Below are positions 55,687-64,000 of a stretch of 64,000 nt of DNA, in pieces. This DNA is from JABMOV01 sp964344305 (GTDB taxonomy: Bacteria; Fidelibacterota; Marinisomatia; Marinisomatales; JABMOV01), in contig CAYFMT010000016.1 of the NCBI GenBank assembly GCA_964344305.1, positions 1-64,000 of the forward strand, given 5' to 3'. The position numbers and the translations under genes are program-made. The first letter of the stretch is position 1. Each line of letters begins with the position of its first letter. Under the pieces are notes generated by a model that did not search any database, was not told where the DNA came from, and worked only from the letters and a program-made list of their open reading frames with translations.

Positions 55687-56290
55687 TATTTCCCACATTT
55701 TAATACTCATTACTCTTTCCATATTTATCACTGGATGTTTCAGGGGATCCCCAAAAGAAAAACCGCCCATTCATCTCGTGACAAATATGGATACACAGGG
55801 GAAAATAAAGCCTTATCGAGCCAGCAATTTGTTTGAAAATGGCAGCGGCATGAGAATGCCCGTGGAAGGCACAGTAGCACAGGGATTTCTCAAAGAGGAT
55901 GATGCCTTTTACCTGGGGAAAACCCCCGGGGGTGAATATGTGAAGAAAAGCCCTGTCCCCTTTACACGATCCCTTCTGGATAGAGGTCAGGAACGATTCA
56001 ATATTTATTGTTCCACATGTCATGGTTTACTGGGAGATGGTAAAGGACCCATTATGAATTACGAGTACCCTATCCCACCCACATCATACCATGATGACCG
56101 ACTGAGAAATATCCCCGATGGCGAATTATTCAATGTGATTTCAAATGGAATCCGGAATATGCCTGCACACAAGGACCAGATTCCGGTCCTGGACCGTTGG
56201 GCCATCGTTGGCTATGTAAGGGCACTACAAAAAAGTCAGCACGCTCAATTAACAGATATCCCTGCTAACCAGCAACAAAATATTAAATAG
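55679..56290 (+). CDS. actE: Alternative complex III monohaem cytochrome c subunit ActE
   Basis: The protein has 203 aa from the ATG at 55679 inside actD. The lipoprotein signal ends ITGC. One CxxCH site is present (YCSTCHGLLGDGKG), with a later Met ligand candidate in NGIRNMPAHKDQI. ActE is the likely exit point for electrons to the caa3 oxidase encoded downstream. Confidence 0.94.
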   Translation: MRSISHILILITLSIFITGCFRGSPKEKPPIHLVTNMDTQGKIKPYRASNLFENGSGMRMPVEGTVAQGFLKEDDAFYLGKTPGGEYVKKSPVPFTRSLLDRGQERFNIYCSTCHGLLGDGKGPIMNYEYPIPPTSYHDDRLRNIPDGELFNVISNGIRNMPAHKDQIPVLDRWAIVGYVRALQKSQHAQLTDIPANQQQNIK

Positions 56291-56297
56291 TGATTCC

Positions 56298-57482
56298 ATG
56301 AAATTTGATTCATCAACCTACTGCATAACCGACTCAGAAAAACTGGGGAAACAGTCACTCATCACCGGGATCATTTTCCTGGTTATTTCCGCACTGGGAT
56401 GGTTTGTCAATCATGAACAGTTTTTCCACTCCTACCTTGTTTCATTTATGTTCTGGGTAACTCTTGGACTGGGAGGGCTTTTCCTCACCTTGATCCATTT
56501 TCTGACCCATTCGGTCTGGAGTGTCGTGGTTCGTCGAATTCCTGAAACCATTATGAAAACATTACCCTGGATGGCCCTGTTCTTCGTACCGCTTATATTT
56601 GGGTTACATGATCTGTTTCACTGGACGCATGCTGATGCGGTATCACATGATGCAATCCTCCAGAAGAAGGTTGGTTACCTGAATACACCATTTTTCCTGA
56701 TTCGTGCAGTCATTTATTTTGTTGTGTGGTACGGACTGGCCCGAGTCATCCACAAAATCTCACTTGAGCAGGATCAGGGAAATATCGGTAATATTTATCA
56801 TCGACTGAGACGTGTGGCTGCTCCTGGAATGTTTCTCTTTGCATTTACCCTCACATTCGCAGCCTTTGACTGGCTTATGTCGCTGGATGCACACTGGTAT
56901 TCCACCATTTTTGGGGTATACATCTTTGCTGGTGCCTATTTAACCATTGTGGCATTTATAACATTGTTCCTGATGTTTATCCAGTCCCGGGGTGTCTTAA
57001 AGGAAGAAATCTCCATCGAGCATTATCATGATCTCGGAAAACTTATGTTTGCGTTCACAGTCTTCTGGGCCTATATCGCCGGGTCACAATACTTCCTGAT
57101 CTGGTATGGCAATATTCCTGAAGAAACGGTATGGTTCCTGCATCGTTGGGAAGGATCATGGAAACCCATGAGCTTATTCCTGATTTTCGCCCATTTCGCT
57201 GTTCCGTTCCTGGTACTCATTTTCAGGGCATCCAAGCGGAATAAGACCGTACTGTTATCCATGGCAATACTGATCATCGTGATGCAGTTTATGGACCTGT
57301 ACTGGATTGTCATGCCTACTCTGCATCATCATGGTGTACATTTTTCCTGGATGGATATTACCACCTGGCTGGGAATTGGTGGCGTTTTCTTCTATCTCTT
57401 CTGGAAAGAGTTTACATCCCACCCCATCGTACCGGTAAAAGACGAAAACCTTCAGAAATCCATTACATTTATTAATCCTTAA
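56298..57482 (+). CDS. actF: Alternative complex III membrane subunit ActF (NrfD-like)
   Basis: The 394-aa protein is a second NrfD-like subunit with about ten membrane helices. It includes HSYLVSFMFWVTLGLGGLF, AFDWLMSLDAHWYSTIFG and WYGNIPEETVWFLHRWEGSW, all typical of ActF. It pairs with ActC in the membrane core. The gap to actE is 7 nt. Confidence 0.95.
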   Translation: MKFDSSTYCITDSEKLGKQSLITGIIFLVISALGWFVNHEQFFHSYLVSFMFWVTLGLGGLFLTLIHFLTHSVWSVVVRRIPETIMKTLPWMALFFVPLIFGLHDLFHWTHADAVSHDAILQKKVGYLNTPFFLIRAVIYFVVWYGLARVIHKISLEQDQGNIGNIYHRLRRVAAPGMFLFAFTLTFAAFDWLMSLDAHWYSTIFGVYIFAGAYLTIVAFITLFLMFIQSRGVLKEEISIEHYHDLGKLMFAFTVFWAYIAGSQYFLIWYGNIPEETVWFLHRWEGSWKPMSLFLIFAHFAVPFLVLIFRASKRNKTVLLSMAILIIVMQFMDLYWIVMPTLHHHGVHFSWMDITTWLGIGGVFFYLFWKEFTSHPIVPVKDENLQKSITFINP

Positions 57483-57493
57483 CGGGAGTCATT

Positions 57494-57796
57494 ATGACAC
57501 AGGCAACTACCAAAGGATACGACACCCACGACATTCACATCCCATCCATTTTACTCATTGTGGTGGCATGCCTCGCATTTCTTGTCATCTCATTATCACT
57601 AACATATGGGTATTATATACATGCATCTGAGAATGCGGTTCAGTCTATTGTTTACAGTCCTGAGTCAGTACAGTTGATGGAATACAAAGAGCATGTTGCG
57701 GAGGTTCTCTCTTCTTACCGGTCTCTGGATACATCCACAGGTACATACAGTATTCCCATTGACCGTGCCATGGATATTATTGCTATAGATCGGTAA
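57494..57796 (+). CDS. Small membrane protein with IPIDRAM motif, linked to ACIII/oxidase
   Basis: The 100-aa protein has one membrane helix (residues 18-43) and a periplasmic tail ending YSIPIDRAMDIIAIDR. Small single-helix proteins with an IPIxRAM motif recur in act/cox clusters. It may correspond to the small ActG-type subunit, but this is not certain. GGGAG lies 6 nt upstream. The TAA stop is in the same frame as the SCO gene that follows. Confidence 0.75.
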   Translation: MTQATTKGYDTHDIHIPSILLIVVACLAFLVISLSLTYGYYIHASENAVQSIVYSPESVQLMEYKEHVAEVLSSYRSLDTSTGTYSIPIDRAMDIIAIDR

Positions 57797-57799
57797 GCC

Positions 57800-58621
57800 A
57801 TTTTCCATTTTATCATTCAATATTTTAGAGGCATTTTCCTCCCGGGTTTACTGCTGCTGAACCTGACAATCATTTCAGGGCAGGTCATCACAGAAACAGA
57901 TCCACAGTTAAAAAAGATCGATGTCGTTGAGCATCTTGGTGACACACTTCCATTAGATCTTGCTTTCAAGGATGAGACCGGAACGAGTCGACCACTTTCA
58001 TCCTTCTTTATCCCCGGCAAACCTACCATCCTGACATTGGCTTATTATGAATGTCCCATGTTATGTACGTTTGTCTTGAACGGTCTTGGGGATGGGTTGA
58101 ATGGTATTTCTTACACATCGGGTGAGGATTTCAAGCTTCTCACTGTCAGCATAGATCCAACAGAAACACCGGACCTGGGGTTAACAAAAAAGCAAGTGTA
58201 TGAAAAAGAATATAACCAGACAAACTGGTCCTTTTTAGTCGGTGATTCTATTGATATTAAGTCCTTGGCAGATGCGCTTGGATTTCAGTATTATTACGAC
58301 CTTATTTCAGAGGAATATGCGCATCCTGCAGTCGTATTCATTCTGACACCGGATGGAGCGATTTCCCGGTATCTGTATGGTCTGCATTATTGGCCACAGG
58401 ATTTAAAGCTCAGCTTGCTTGAAGCATCGAAGGGCAAGATTGGTACAACCATTGATAAAATAGTTTTGTATTGTTTTCAGTATGATCCGGATGCGGGATC
58501 GTACGTAGTGTTCGCAGCAAATGTCATGCGCCTCGGGGGGCTCGTCACTATCCTTCTCATGGGCATCTTCTTTGGGATTTTGTGGACAAAAGAACGCAGA
58601 TTGTTGAAACGTAAGAGTTAG
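57800..58621 (+). CDS. SCO-family copper chaperone with non-standard start codon
   Basis: From a proposed ATT start at 57800 the protein has 273 aa. The frame is open from the TAA at 57794, but no ATG, GTG or TTG occurs until 58037, which would remove the signal peptide and the N-terminal part of the fold. The upstream frame encodes a clear export signal (GIFLPGLLLLNLTIISGQ) and mature part (VVEHLGDTLPLDLAFKDETG). Copper-site residues are CPMLC (Cys85, Cys89) and His175 in YAHPAVV. A C-terminal membrane helix near 245-262 is typical of this subtype. It builds the CuA site of CoxB, encoded next. Other possible starts are ATC 57812 and ATT 57815. Confidence 0.88.
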   Translation: MFHFIIQYFRGIFLPGLLLLNLTIISGQVITETDPQLKKIDVVEHLGDTLPLDLAFKDETGTSRPLSSFFIPGKPTILTLAYYECPMLCTFVLNGLGDGLNGISYTSGEDFKLLTVSIDPTETPDLGLTKKQVYEKEYNQTNWSFLVGDSIDIKSLADALGFQYYYDLISEEYAHPAVVFILTPDGAISRYLYGLHYWPQDLKLSLLEASKGKIGTTIDKIVLYCFQYDPDAGSYVVFAANVMRLGGLVTILLMGIFFGILWTKERRLLKRKS

Positions 58622-58639
58622 AAACAGGAATCGAATTCG

Positions 58640-59587
58640 ATGGAAAATAAAGGAAATTTTTTCCTGCCAGGTCAGGGATCCACAGTAGCACCGGAAGTGG
58701 ATGCACTGTTTTTATTTATTGGTCTTGCATCGCTGGTTGTCTTTGCGATTGTGGTAGCAGGGTTGATCTATTTTGGGTTTAAATACAGGGCAAGATCAAA
58801 AGACGTTGAACTCACATCCGGGATTTCTCATAATACTACATTGGAGTTGCTGTGGACAATCATACCCACCATCCTTGTTATCATCGTTTTTGTGTGGGGA
58901 TTTAAAACTTTTTTAACCCTGAATATTGTTCCCAGGGATGCCATGGAAATAAAGGTGACCGGTAAAAAATGGTTCTGGGCATTTGATTATCCACATGGAG
59001 CAACCGGTATTAATGAGATTGTGGTCCCGGAAGATACTCCTATCAAATTACTTATGTCCTCTGAGGATGTAATTCACAGTTTTTATGTTCCTGAATTCAG
59101 GGTCAAAATGGACGTGGTTCCCAATCGATACAGTGTTACATGGTTCGAGGCCGTGGAACCTGGGGAATATCATCTGTTCTGCACTGAATATTGCGGAACG
59201 GGACATTCAGAGATGATTGGAAAAGTGACAGTCCTGTCAAAGTCTGATTTTGACGCATGGGTCATGGAATCATCCACAGGTGCAGATGATGATATGCCAC
59301 TGGAAGAACTTGGTCAAAAGGTCTTTCAGGAAAAAGCCTGTTTTACCTGTCACTCCCTGGATGGAACCAGGCTCGTTGGTCCCACCATGAAAGGATTGTT
59401 TAGCAGGGTTGAAAAAATGACCGATGGGTCTACCATCACTGTGGATGAAAATTATATCCGACAATCTCTCCTGGATCCTGCTGCACTGGTTGTTGAGTCC
59501 TATGCACCGGTCATGCCAACCTATCAGGGATTGGTTTCTGATAGGGAAATGGATGGACTCATCGCTTATATCAAAACTCTTAAATAA
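58640..59587 (+). CDS. coxB: Cytochrome c oxidase subunit II with fused cytochrome c (caa3 type)
   Basis: The 315-aa protein has two membrane helices (residues 20-48, 68-92). The CuA site has His146, Cys181, Glu183, Cys185, His189 and Met192 (CTEYCGTGHSEM). Residues 220-315 are a cytochrome c domain with CFTCH (Cys234-His238) and Met ligand region APVMPTYQG. It receives electrons from ActE or another carrier and passes them to CoxA. Confidence 0.97.
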   Translation: MENKGNFFLPGQGSTVAPEVDALFLFIGLASLVVFAIVVAGLIYFGFKYRARSKDVELTSGISHNTTLELLWTIIPTILVIIVFVWGFKTFLTLNIVPRDAMEIKVTGKKWFWAFDYPHGATGINEIVVPEDTPIKLLMSSEDVIHSFYVPEFRVKMDVVPNRYSVTWFEAVEPGEYHLFCTEYCGTGHSEMIGKVTVLSKSDFDAWVMESSTGADDDMPLEELGQKVFQEKACFTCHSLDGTRLVGPTMKGLFSRVEKMTDGSTITVDENYIRQSLLDPAALVVESYAPVMPTYQGLVSDREMDGLIAYIKTLK

Positions 59588-59598
59588 GTAGAAAATAA

Positions 59599-61215
59599 AT
59601 GAATACGTATCCTGAAACCCATTATTTAAACGCACCCGAAAAAGGCCTGAAATCCTGGCTTACAACGCTGGACCATAAACGCATTGGTGTCATGTATCTC
59701 TGGGCTGTGATGTTTTTCTTCATGTTTGGTGGAGCCCTGGCCATGCTCATGAGATCCGAGCTTTTCCTACCCGGTGCAGATTTTATGACAGCTAATTTTT
59801 ACAACAAACTTTTTACCCTTCATGGTGCGGTGATGGTGTTCCTGTTCATTATTCCAGCCATACCAGCAGGTCTAGGGAATATATTCCTTCCCATCATGAT
59901 TGGAGCAAAGGATGTGGCTTTCCCACGTCTAAACCTGGCAAGTTGGTATATCTACCTTGCAGGAGCCTTCATTGCTGTCTTCTCCATCCTAGCCGGAGGA
60001 TTTGATACAGGCTGGACATTCTATACACCCTACAGTACCTCCACAGATACTGCGGTCATCTCAATTGTTCTCGGTGCGTTTGTTATGGGTTTTTCCTCCA
60101 TCCTCACAGGGATTAATTTTATTGTAACCATACACAAATTGCGGGCACCGGGGATCAACTGGTTCAATCTCCCGTTATTTATCTGGGGATTATATGCAAC
60201 AGCCATTATTCAGGTAGCCGCCACACCAGTGTTGGCCATAACCCTTGTTCTTCTAATCATGGAACGATTGCTTGGCATTGGCATTTTCGATCCTGCCATG
60301 GGTGGAGACCCTGTGCTTTACCAGCATTTCTTCTGGTTCTATTCACATCCAGCTGTTTATATCATGATCCTTCCAGGGATGGGAATTATCAGTGAATTGA
60401 TTTCCGCTTTCTCACGGAAAAAGATTTTTGGATACAAAGCCATTGCCTATTCCAGCCTGGGAATTGCCTTCATCAGTTTTGTGGTCTGGGGGCATCACAT
60501 GTACACATCCACACAATCGGTTCTGGCATCCACCATTTTCTCAGTTCTCACGTTTCTTGTTGGTATCCCATCCGGTATCAAAGTGTTTAACTGGCTGGCA
60601 ACGCTGTATAAAGGAAGCATTCGATTTGCATCACCCATGCTCTACGCATTCTCCTTCCTCATTCTTTTCTCTATTGGTGGTTTGACAGGTATTTTTCTAG
60701 GATCTGCAGGAACGGATGTTCACCTTCATGATACTTACTTCATCGTGGCCCATTTCCATTTTACCATGATGGGCGGAACCGTAATTGCATTCCTTGGTGG
60801 TCTCCACTACTGGTGGCCAAAGATTTTTGGACGAATGCATAATGAAAAACTGGCCCAGATCCTCGCTGTCACAGTTTTTGTTGGATTCCTGCTGACATTC
60901 ATTCCCCAGTTCATCAATGGAATGCACGGAATGCCGCGACGATACTTCATGTATGTGGAACAGTATACACTGTCCAATCAGATCTCTACCATCGGGGCAT
61001 TTATCCTTGGAACATCCCTGTTCATTTCTTTTGTGAATCTCTTTATTGCTTCTCGGAAGGGAAAACCAGTGGGAGACAATCCCTGGGGTGTTCTTGGACT
61101 GGAATGGAAAACGACATCACCACCGGATCCCCACAATTTTCCTGAAACACCGGACATCACCCATGATCCCTATGATTATGATAAGGTGATCGCCAAACCA
61201 ACCTTGGACCTTTAA
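59599..61215 (+). CDS. coxA: Cytochrome c oxidase subunit I, type A2 (YS motif)
   Basis: The 538-aa protein has 12 predicted helices. Haem and copper ligands are His75, His250 with Tyr254 (cross-link pair), His299/His300, His385 and His387. Helix VI reads WFYSHPAVYIM. The D-channel glutamate of type A1 is absent and Tyr248-Ser249 form the YS motif known from Rhodothermus caa3 oxidase. It reduces oxygen to water and pumps protons. Confidence 0.97.
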   Translation: MNTYPETHYLNAPEKGLKSWLTTLDHKRIGVMYLWAVMFFFMFGGALAMLMRSELFLPGADFMTANFYNKLFTLHGAVMVFLFIIPAIPAGLGNIFLPIMIGAKDVAFPRLNLASWYIYLAGAFIAVFSILAGGFDTGWTFYTPYSTSTDTAVISIVLGAFVMGFSSILTGINFIVTIHKLRAPGINWFNLPLFIWGLYATAIIQVAATPVLAITLVLLIMERLLGIGIFDPAMGGDPVLYQHFFWFYSHPAVYIMILPGMGIISELISAFSRKKIFGYKAIAYSSLGIAFISFVVWGHHMYTSTQSVLASTIFSVLTFLVGIPSGIKVFNWLATLYKGSIRFASPMLYAFSFLILFSIGGLTGIFLGSAGTDVHLHDTYFIVAHFHFTMMGGTVIAFLGGLHYWWPKIFGRMHNEKLAQILAVTVFVGFLLTFIPQFINGMHGMPRRYFMYVEQYTLSNQISTIGAFILGTSLFISFVNLFIASRKGKPVGDNPWGVLGLEWKTTSPPDPHNFPETPDITHDPYDYDKVIAKPTLDL

Positions 61216-61227
61216 GACGGAAATAGT

Positions 61228-61875
61228 ATGAGTCACACTGAATCACACCCAGAATATTTACAGCATCACTTTGCTGATTCTGAACAACAATTTGAATCTG
61301 CCAAGACAGGAATGTGGTTATTTCTTCTCACCGAAATTCTCACCTTTGGCGGGTTGTTTGTCGCTTATGCCATTTATCGCGCCTGGCATCCTGACATGTT
61401 TGTTAACGCACATTTGGCACTGAATCGATCCCTGGGAGCCCTGAATACGGTTGTTCTAATCACATCTTCCATTACCATGGCCCTATCTATTTGGGCTATG
61501 CAGAATGATAAGCGAAAGCAAACATTCCTATACCTCCTGGCTACGCTGGTTCTTGCCGGTACTTTCATGGTCGTTAAGTATTTTGAATACAGCCACAAAT
61601 TCCATGTGGGACAACTACCTGGAAAATTTTATACGTACACAGGTATCGAAGGAACCAACCCCCACATCTTTTTTAGCATCTACTTCATGATGACAGGACT
61701 CCATGGACTGCACGTCCTTATTGGAATGGGTTTGATTATCTGGTTGATGGTTCGAACTCAAAAAGGTCATTTTTCCGGTAAATATTATACCCCCATCGAA
61801 ATAACAGGACTATTCTGGCACCTTGTAGACATGGTCTGGATTTTCCTCTTCCCACTTCTTTATCTGATAGGTTAA
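61228..61875 (+). CDS. coxC: Cytochrome c oxidase subunit III
   Basis: The 215-aa protein has about five membrane helices, the short form of subunit III. Motifs are KTGMWLFLLTEILTFGGLFVAY, FMMTGLHGLHVLIGM and GLFWHLVDMVWIFLFPLLYL. It stabilises subunit I. The ATG lies 12 nt after coxA. Confidence 0.96.
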   Translation: MSHTESHPEYLQHHFADSEQQFESAKTGMWLFLLTEILTFGGLFVAYAIYRAWHPDMFVNAHLALNRSLGALNTVVLITSSITMALSIWAMQNDKRKQTFLYLLATLVLAGTFMVVKYFEYSHKFHVGQLPGKFYTYTGIEGTNPHIFFSIYFMMTGLHGLHVLIGMGLIIWLMVRTQKGHFSGKYYTPIEITGLFWHLVDMVWIFLFPLLYLIG

Positions 61876-61877
61876 TC

Positions 61878-62252
61878 ATGAGTCAATCACATTCACATCA
61901 TATTACTCCGTTCTGGGTTTATCTTGCTGTCGGGTTTGCCCTTATGATACTGACCATCGTTACGGTAGCAGTATCCTATGTAGACCTAGGGGGATTCAAT
62001 ATTGTCGTGGCACTTGGTGTTGCATCCCTGAAGGCACTGCTGGTGGCATTTTTCTTCATGCAGCTCTGGTGGGATAAAAAAATCAACCTGGTTATTTTTT
62101 CTACAGCCATGATTTTCCTTACCATTTTCATCGTATTGACTTTGTTTGATACAGCTGACCGTGGTCGGATTAATTATGAAATGAAAGGCAACATTGCTCC
62201 CAATGCAGCCATGTATGAATCCATGGAGGAATCCTCCTCTTCATCACATTGA
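61878..62252 (+). CDS. coxD: Cytochrome c oxidase subunit IV (prokaryotic caa3 type)
   Basis: The 124-aa protein has three hydrophobic segments (PFWVYLAVGFALMILTIVTV, FNIVVALGVASLKALLVAFF, IFLTIFIVLTLFDTADRGR), the plan of CtaF/CoxD-type subunit IV. It starts 2 nt after coxC and is followed by a hairpin that ends this transcription segment. Confidence 0.9.
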   Translation: MSQSHSHHITPFWVYLAVGFALMILTIVTVAVSYVDLGGFNIVVALGVASLKALLVAFFFMQLWWDKKINLVIFSTAMIFLTIFIVLTLFDTADRGRINYEMKGNIAPNAAMYESMEESSSSSH

Positions 62253-62275
62253 TCAGTTACAGGTAATATTTGGTG

Positions 62276-62309
62276 AAAGCCCTGGTTAATTTCCGGGGCT
62301 TTCTTATTT
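62276..62309 (+). terminator. Hairpin between coxD and ctaB
   Basis: A stem AAAGCCC/GGGCTTT (62276-62282, 62296-62302) is followed by CTTATTT. It is a weak to moderate intrinsic terminator, so part of the transcription may read through to ctaB. Confidence 0.68.
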
Positions 62310-62317
62310 GAATCTCT

Positions 62318-63208
62318 ATGAAACATCAACCATCTGTCGCCCCCTCTCCTTTCGCTGCCATTCTGGAGCTGATGAAAGTACGCATCATGATGATGGTACT
62401 TATAACCACAACATTTTCGTACTATCTTGCCAGCAATGGGATTCGTTCATACAAGGAACTTGGGTTGCTACTATTGGGAACCGCCCTGGTTAAAGGTGGT
62501 GCCGGGACGCTGAATCATCTGTTTGAGCGAGACACAGACAGCATGATGGAACGGACACGTTATCGACCCATCCCTGCAGGGGTTGTAACAAAACACTTTG
62601 CCCTGATTTTTGGATTAATCCTAGCTGTTATTGGCGTGTTGATATTGAAACATACCATCAATTCACTCACAGCCATGATTGCCCTTATTACTGTGGCATC
62701 GTATGTAGTCATTTATACGCCCATGAAACGCATCACCTGGTTGAATACATCCGTCGGTGCCATTCCCGGAGCTCTACCAGCCATGGGCGGATGGACAGCG
62801 GCCACAAACCAGTTGGACATGGGCGCCTGGATCATGTTTGGAATTCTCTTTTTCTGGCAGCACCCACATTTTTACGCCATTGCCATTATGTATAAAGAAG
62901 AATATGCCAGGGCTGATTTGAAAATGCTTCCTGTTATTGACGCCATTGGCCATAGCACAAAACGACAGATTTTGATCCATACGTTATTATTAATTCTTGT
63001 CTCTGTACTTCCGGTATTCTGGGGAATCTCAGGGATTGTTTACCTGGTGGGTGCCTTATTGCTGGGTTATCATTATTTTCATCATGGGAATCGAGTTTCC
63101 AAAGACATGACCATAGAAAATGCCAGGGGATTATTGCGCAGTTCCATTTTATATCTGCCGATGATTTTCGTATTAATAATTCTAGATTCTTTTCTGTTCA
63201 TCCGATGA
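62318..63208 (+). CDS. ctaB: Protohaem IX farnesyltransferase (haem O synthase)
   Basis: The 296-aa UbiA-family protein has about eight to nine membrane helices. The prenyl-diphosphate/magnesium motif NHLFERDTDSMMERTRYRP has Asn66, Asp72, Asp74 and Arg83. The second loop region is YTPMKRITWLNTSVGAIPG. It adds a farnesyl tail to haem B for oxidase haem O/A. The stop overlaps the DUF420 gene by 4 nt. Confidence 0.96.
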   Translation: MKHQPSVAPSPFAAILELMKVRIMMMVLITTTFSYYLASNGIRSYKELGLLLLGTALVKGGAGTLNHLFERDTDSMMERTRYRPIPAGVVTKHFALIFGLILAVIGVLILKHTINSLTAMIALITVASYVVIYTPMKRITWLNTSVGAIPGALPAMGGWTAATNQLDMGAWIMFGILFFWQHPHFYAIAIMYKEEYARADLKMLPVIDAIGHSTKRQILIHTLLLILVSVLPVFWGISGIVYLVGALLLGYHYFHHGNRVSKDMTIENARGLLRSSILYLPMIFVLIILDSFLFIR

Positions 63209-63720
63209 CATCCAAAACCACATACTGGCAATTATTCAGTGGAATCATTTCCATTACCCTCATAGCCATTGTGATTTTCCTGGTTTATGGACCTAAAACT
63301 ATCGACCATGAAGTAGATGTTTCACTCCTTCCTCACCTGAATGTCATGCTAAACAGTCTGGCCTGTATTTCACTGGTGATTGGCTACATTTTAATTCAAA
63401 GTAAAAAAGAGATGGCTCATAGAATTGCCATGGTGACAGCTTCGCTGTTTTCAGCTCTTTTTCTTACATCCTACTTGCTGTACCATTACTATCAGGCAGA
63501 ACCGGTAAAATACACCGGTGACTTTCCATGGATATATTATCCTATTTTGATCGTGCATATTCTTCTGGCTGCCGCTATTGCACCCCTGGTACTCGTAACG
63601 CTCTATCGAGGCTGGATGGACAGCAGGATGAAGCACAGATCGCTGGCAAAATGGACCTATCCTATCTGGGTCATTGTATCAGTATCGGGAATCGTAATCT
63701 ATCTTATGCTCTATGGTTAA
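63205..63720 (+). CDS. DUF420 membrane protein linked to oxidase assembly
   Basis: The 171-aa protein has about five membrane helices and conserved-looking histidines in LPHLNVMLNS, YLLYHYYQ and VHILLAAAIAP, the DUF420 pattern. Family members sit in cox clusters, and CtaM-like proteins help aa3 assembly. It overlaps ctaB by 4 nt and the next gene by 8 nt. Confidence 0.9.
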   Translation: MTSKTTYWQLFSGIISITLIAIVIFLVYGPKTIDHEVDVSLLPHLNVMLNSLACISLVIGYILIQSKKEMAHRIAMVTASLFSALFLTSYLLYHYYQAEPVKYTGDFPWIYYPILIVHILLAAAIAPLVLVTLYRGWMDSRMKHRSLAKWTYPIWVIVSVSGIVIYLMLYG

Positions 63721-64000
63721 AAAACTGACACTATCCATCTGCTGTTGTGTTGCCATGCTTTTGGGGCAAGACAGCACCCAAATCGGACCGGGAATGATCG
63801 GAGATGAATTATTCGATTATGTTGTGATGCATTACAAAACCACCACAACTCTGGGGTATGGGCCTGCCAGGGATGTGATGTATGGAGAAATTGATGTCTA
63901 TGATGGGAATCAGTTAACGGGGGTTTACAGCGGATTTACTATTTCACTGGACATGAGTGCGGACCCAAGCCAGGATGCTTATGCTAAAGGGATCAATTGT
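63713..64000 (+). CDS. Endonuclease I family protein, 5' part (cut by window edge)
   Basis: Ninety-six codons are present. A signal peptide (MVKKLTLSICCCVAMLLGQ) is followed by LGYGPARDVMYGEIDVYDG and LTGVYSGFTI, typical of exported endonuclease I proteins. The window ends at AYAKGINC, just before the NxEHxxPxS-like catalytic motif expected for the family. It is probably a secreted nuclease for nucleic-acid scavenging, unrelated to respiration. It overlaps the DUF420 stop by 8 nt. Confidence 0.82.
   Translation, partial: MVKKLTLSICCCVAMLLGQDSTQIGPGMIGDELFDYVVMHYKTTTTLGYGPARDVMYGEIDVYDGNQLTGVYSGFTISLDMSADPSQDAYAKGINC

Noticed and set aside
58037..58621. Short SCO gene starting at TTG 58037
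   Set aside because: This start would delete the signal peptide and the first strands of the fold, although conserved coding sequence continues upstream in the same frame.

Overview
This window most likely comes from a marine bacterium of the FCB group, and Candidatus Marinimicrobia (SAR406) fits best. The assignment rests on four things: many secreted proteins end in type IX secretion (T9SS) C-terminal domains of the NYPNPFNP type; there are PorV-like proteins and TonB-dependent receptors with carboxypeptidase-regulatory-like N-termini; an alternative complex III is joined to a caa3 oxidase cluster; and many starts have weak Shine-Dalgarno sequences. A 16S search was not possible here. No tRNA, CRISPR array, insertion sequence or phage gene was seen.

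Layout. (1) 1-725: the 5' part of a 16S rRNA gene on the minus strand, with a plausible promoter near 818-849. (2) 879-24246, all minus strand: a cell-surface region. It holds a TPR-like protein, four large T9SS cargo proteins (cohesin-like, subtilase with FG-GAP repeats, jelly-roll/FN3, Asp-box propeller) and a tight six-gene operon: lipoprotein, TonB receptor, 1029-aa cargo, PorV, 730-aa cargo, PorV. The two porV genes lie in a 1132-bp repeat with no difference that I could find. (3) 24322-28270, plus strand: an M6 metalloprotease cargo, then a Cu/Zn-type efflux permease with a fused HMA domain. (4) 28289-31293, minus: tig-clpP-clpX, with a ClpX that lacks its zinc domain. (5) 31509-38716: an RRM protein with a clear terminator, a membrane protein, a secreted deiminase with a dockerin, an SDR protein, a TonB receptor preceded by a winged-helix regulator and a membrane protein, and a small hypothetical protein. 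(6) 38863-41754: an M1 peptidase with a C-terminal barrel-like region. (7) 41884-44529: a peroxide-defence cluster perR-ahpC-trxR-like-sodB with a PerR-like box. (8) 44667-49812: a SEC14/STAS-like protein, a coiled-coil lipoprotein, an SLC13 permease with a UspA protein, and an ECF-S-like protein with an EcfT-THEP1 fusion. (9) 50097-63720, plus: the respiratory cluster actABCDEF, a small IPIDRAM protein, SCO, coxBACD, ctaB and DUF420. A partial endonuclease I gene closes the window.

How the genes work together. Alternative complex III would oxidise quinol and pass electrons through the ActE haem to the cytochrome domain fused to CoxB, and then to the type A2 CoxA. SCO and CtaB mature the oxidase. 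The peroxide cluster protects this aerobic metabolism. The cargo/PorV/TonB operon looks like a dedicated surface assembly and is the strongest candidate for an undescribed system. Other points of note are the EcfT-THEP1 fusion, an SCO gene with no standard start codon, and a thioredoxin-reductase-like protein whose NADPH-binding motifs are lost.
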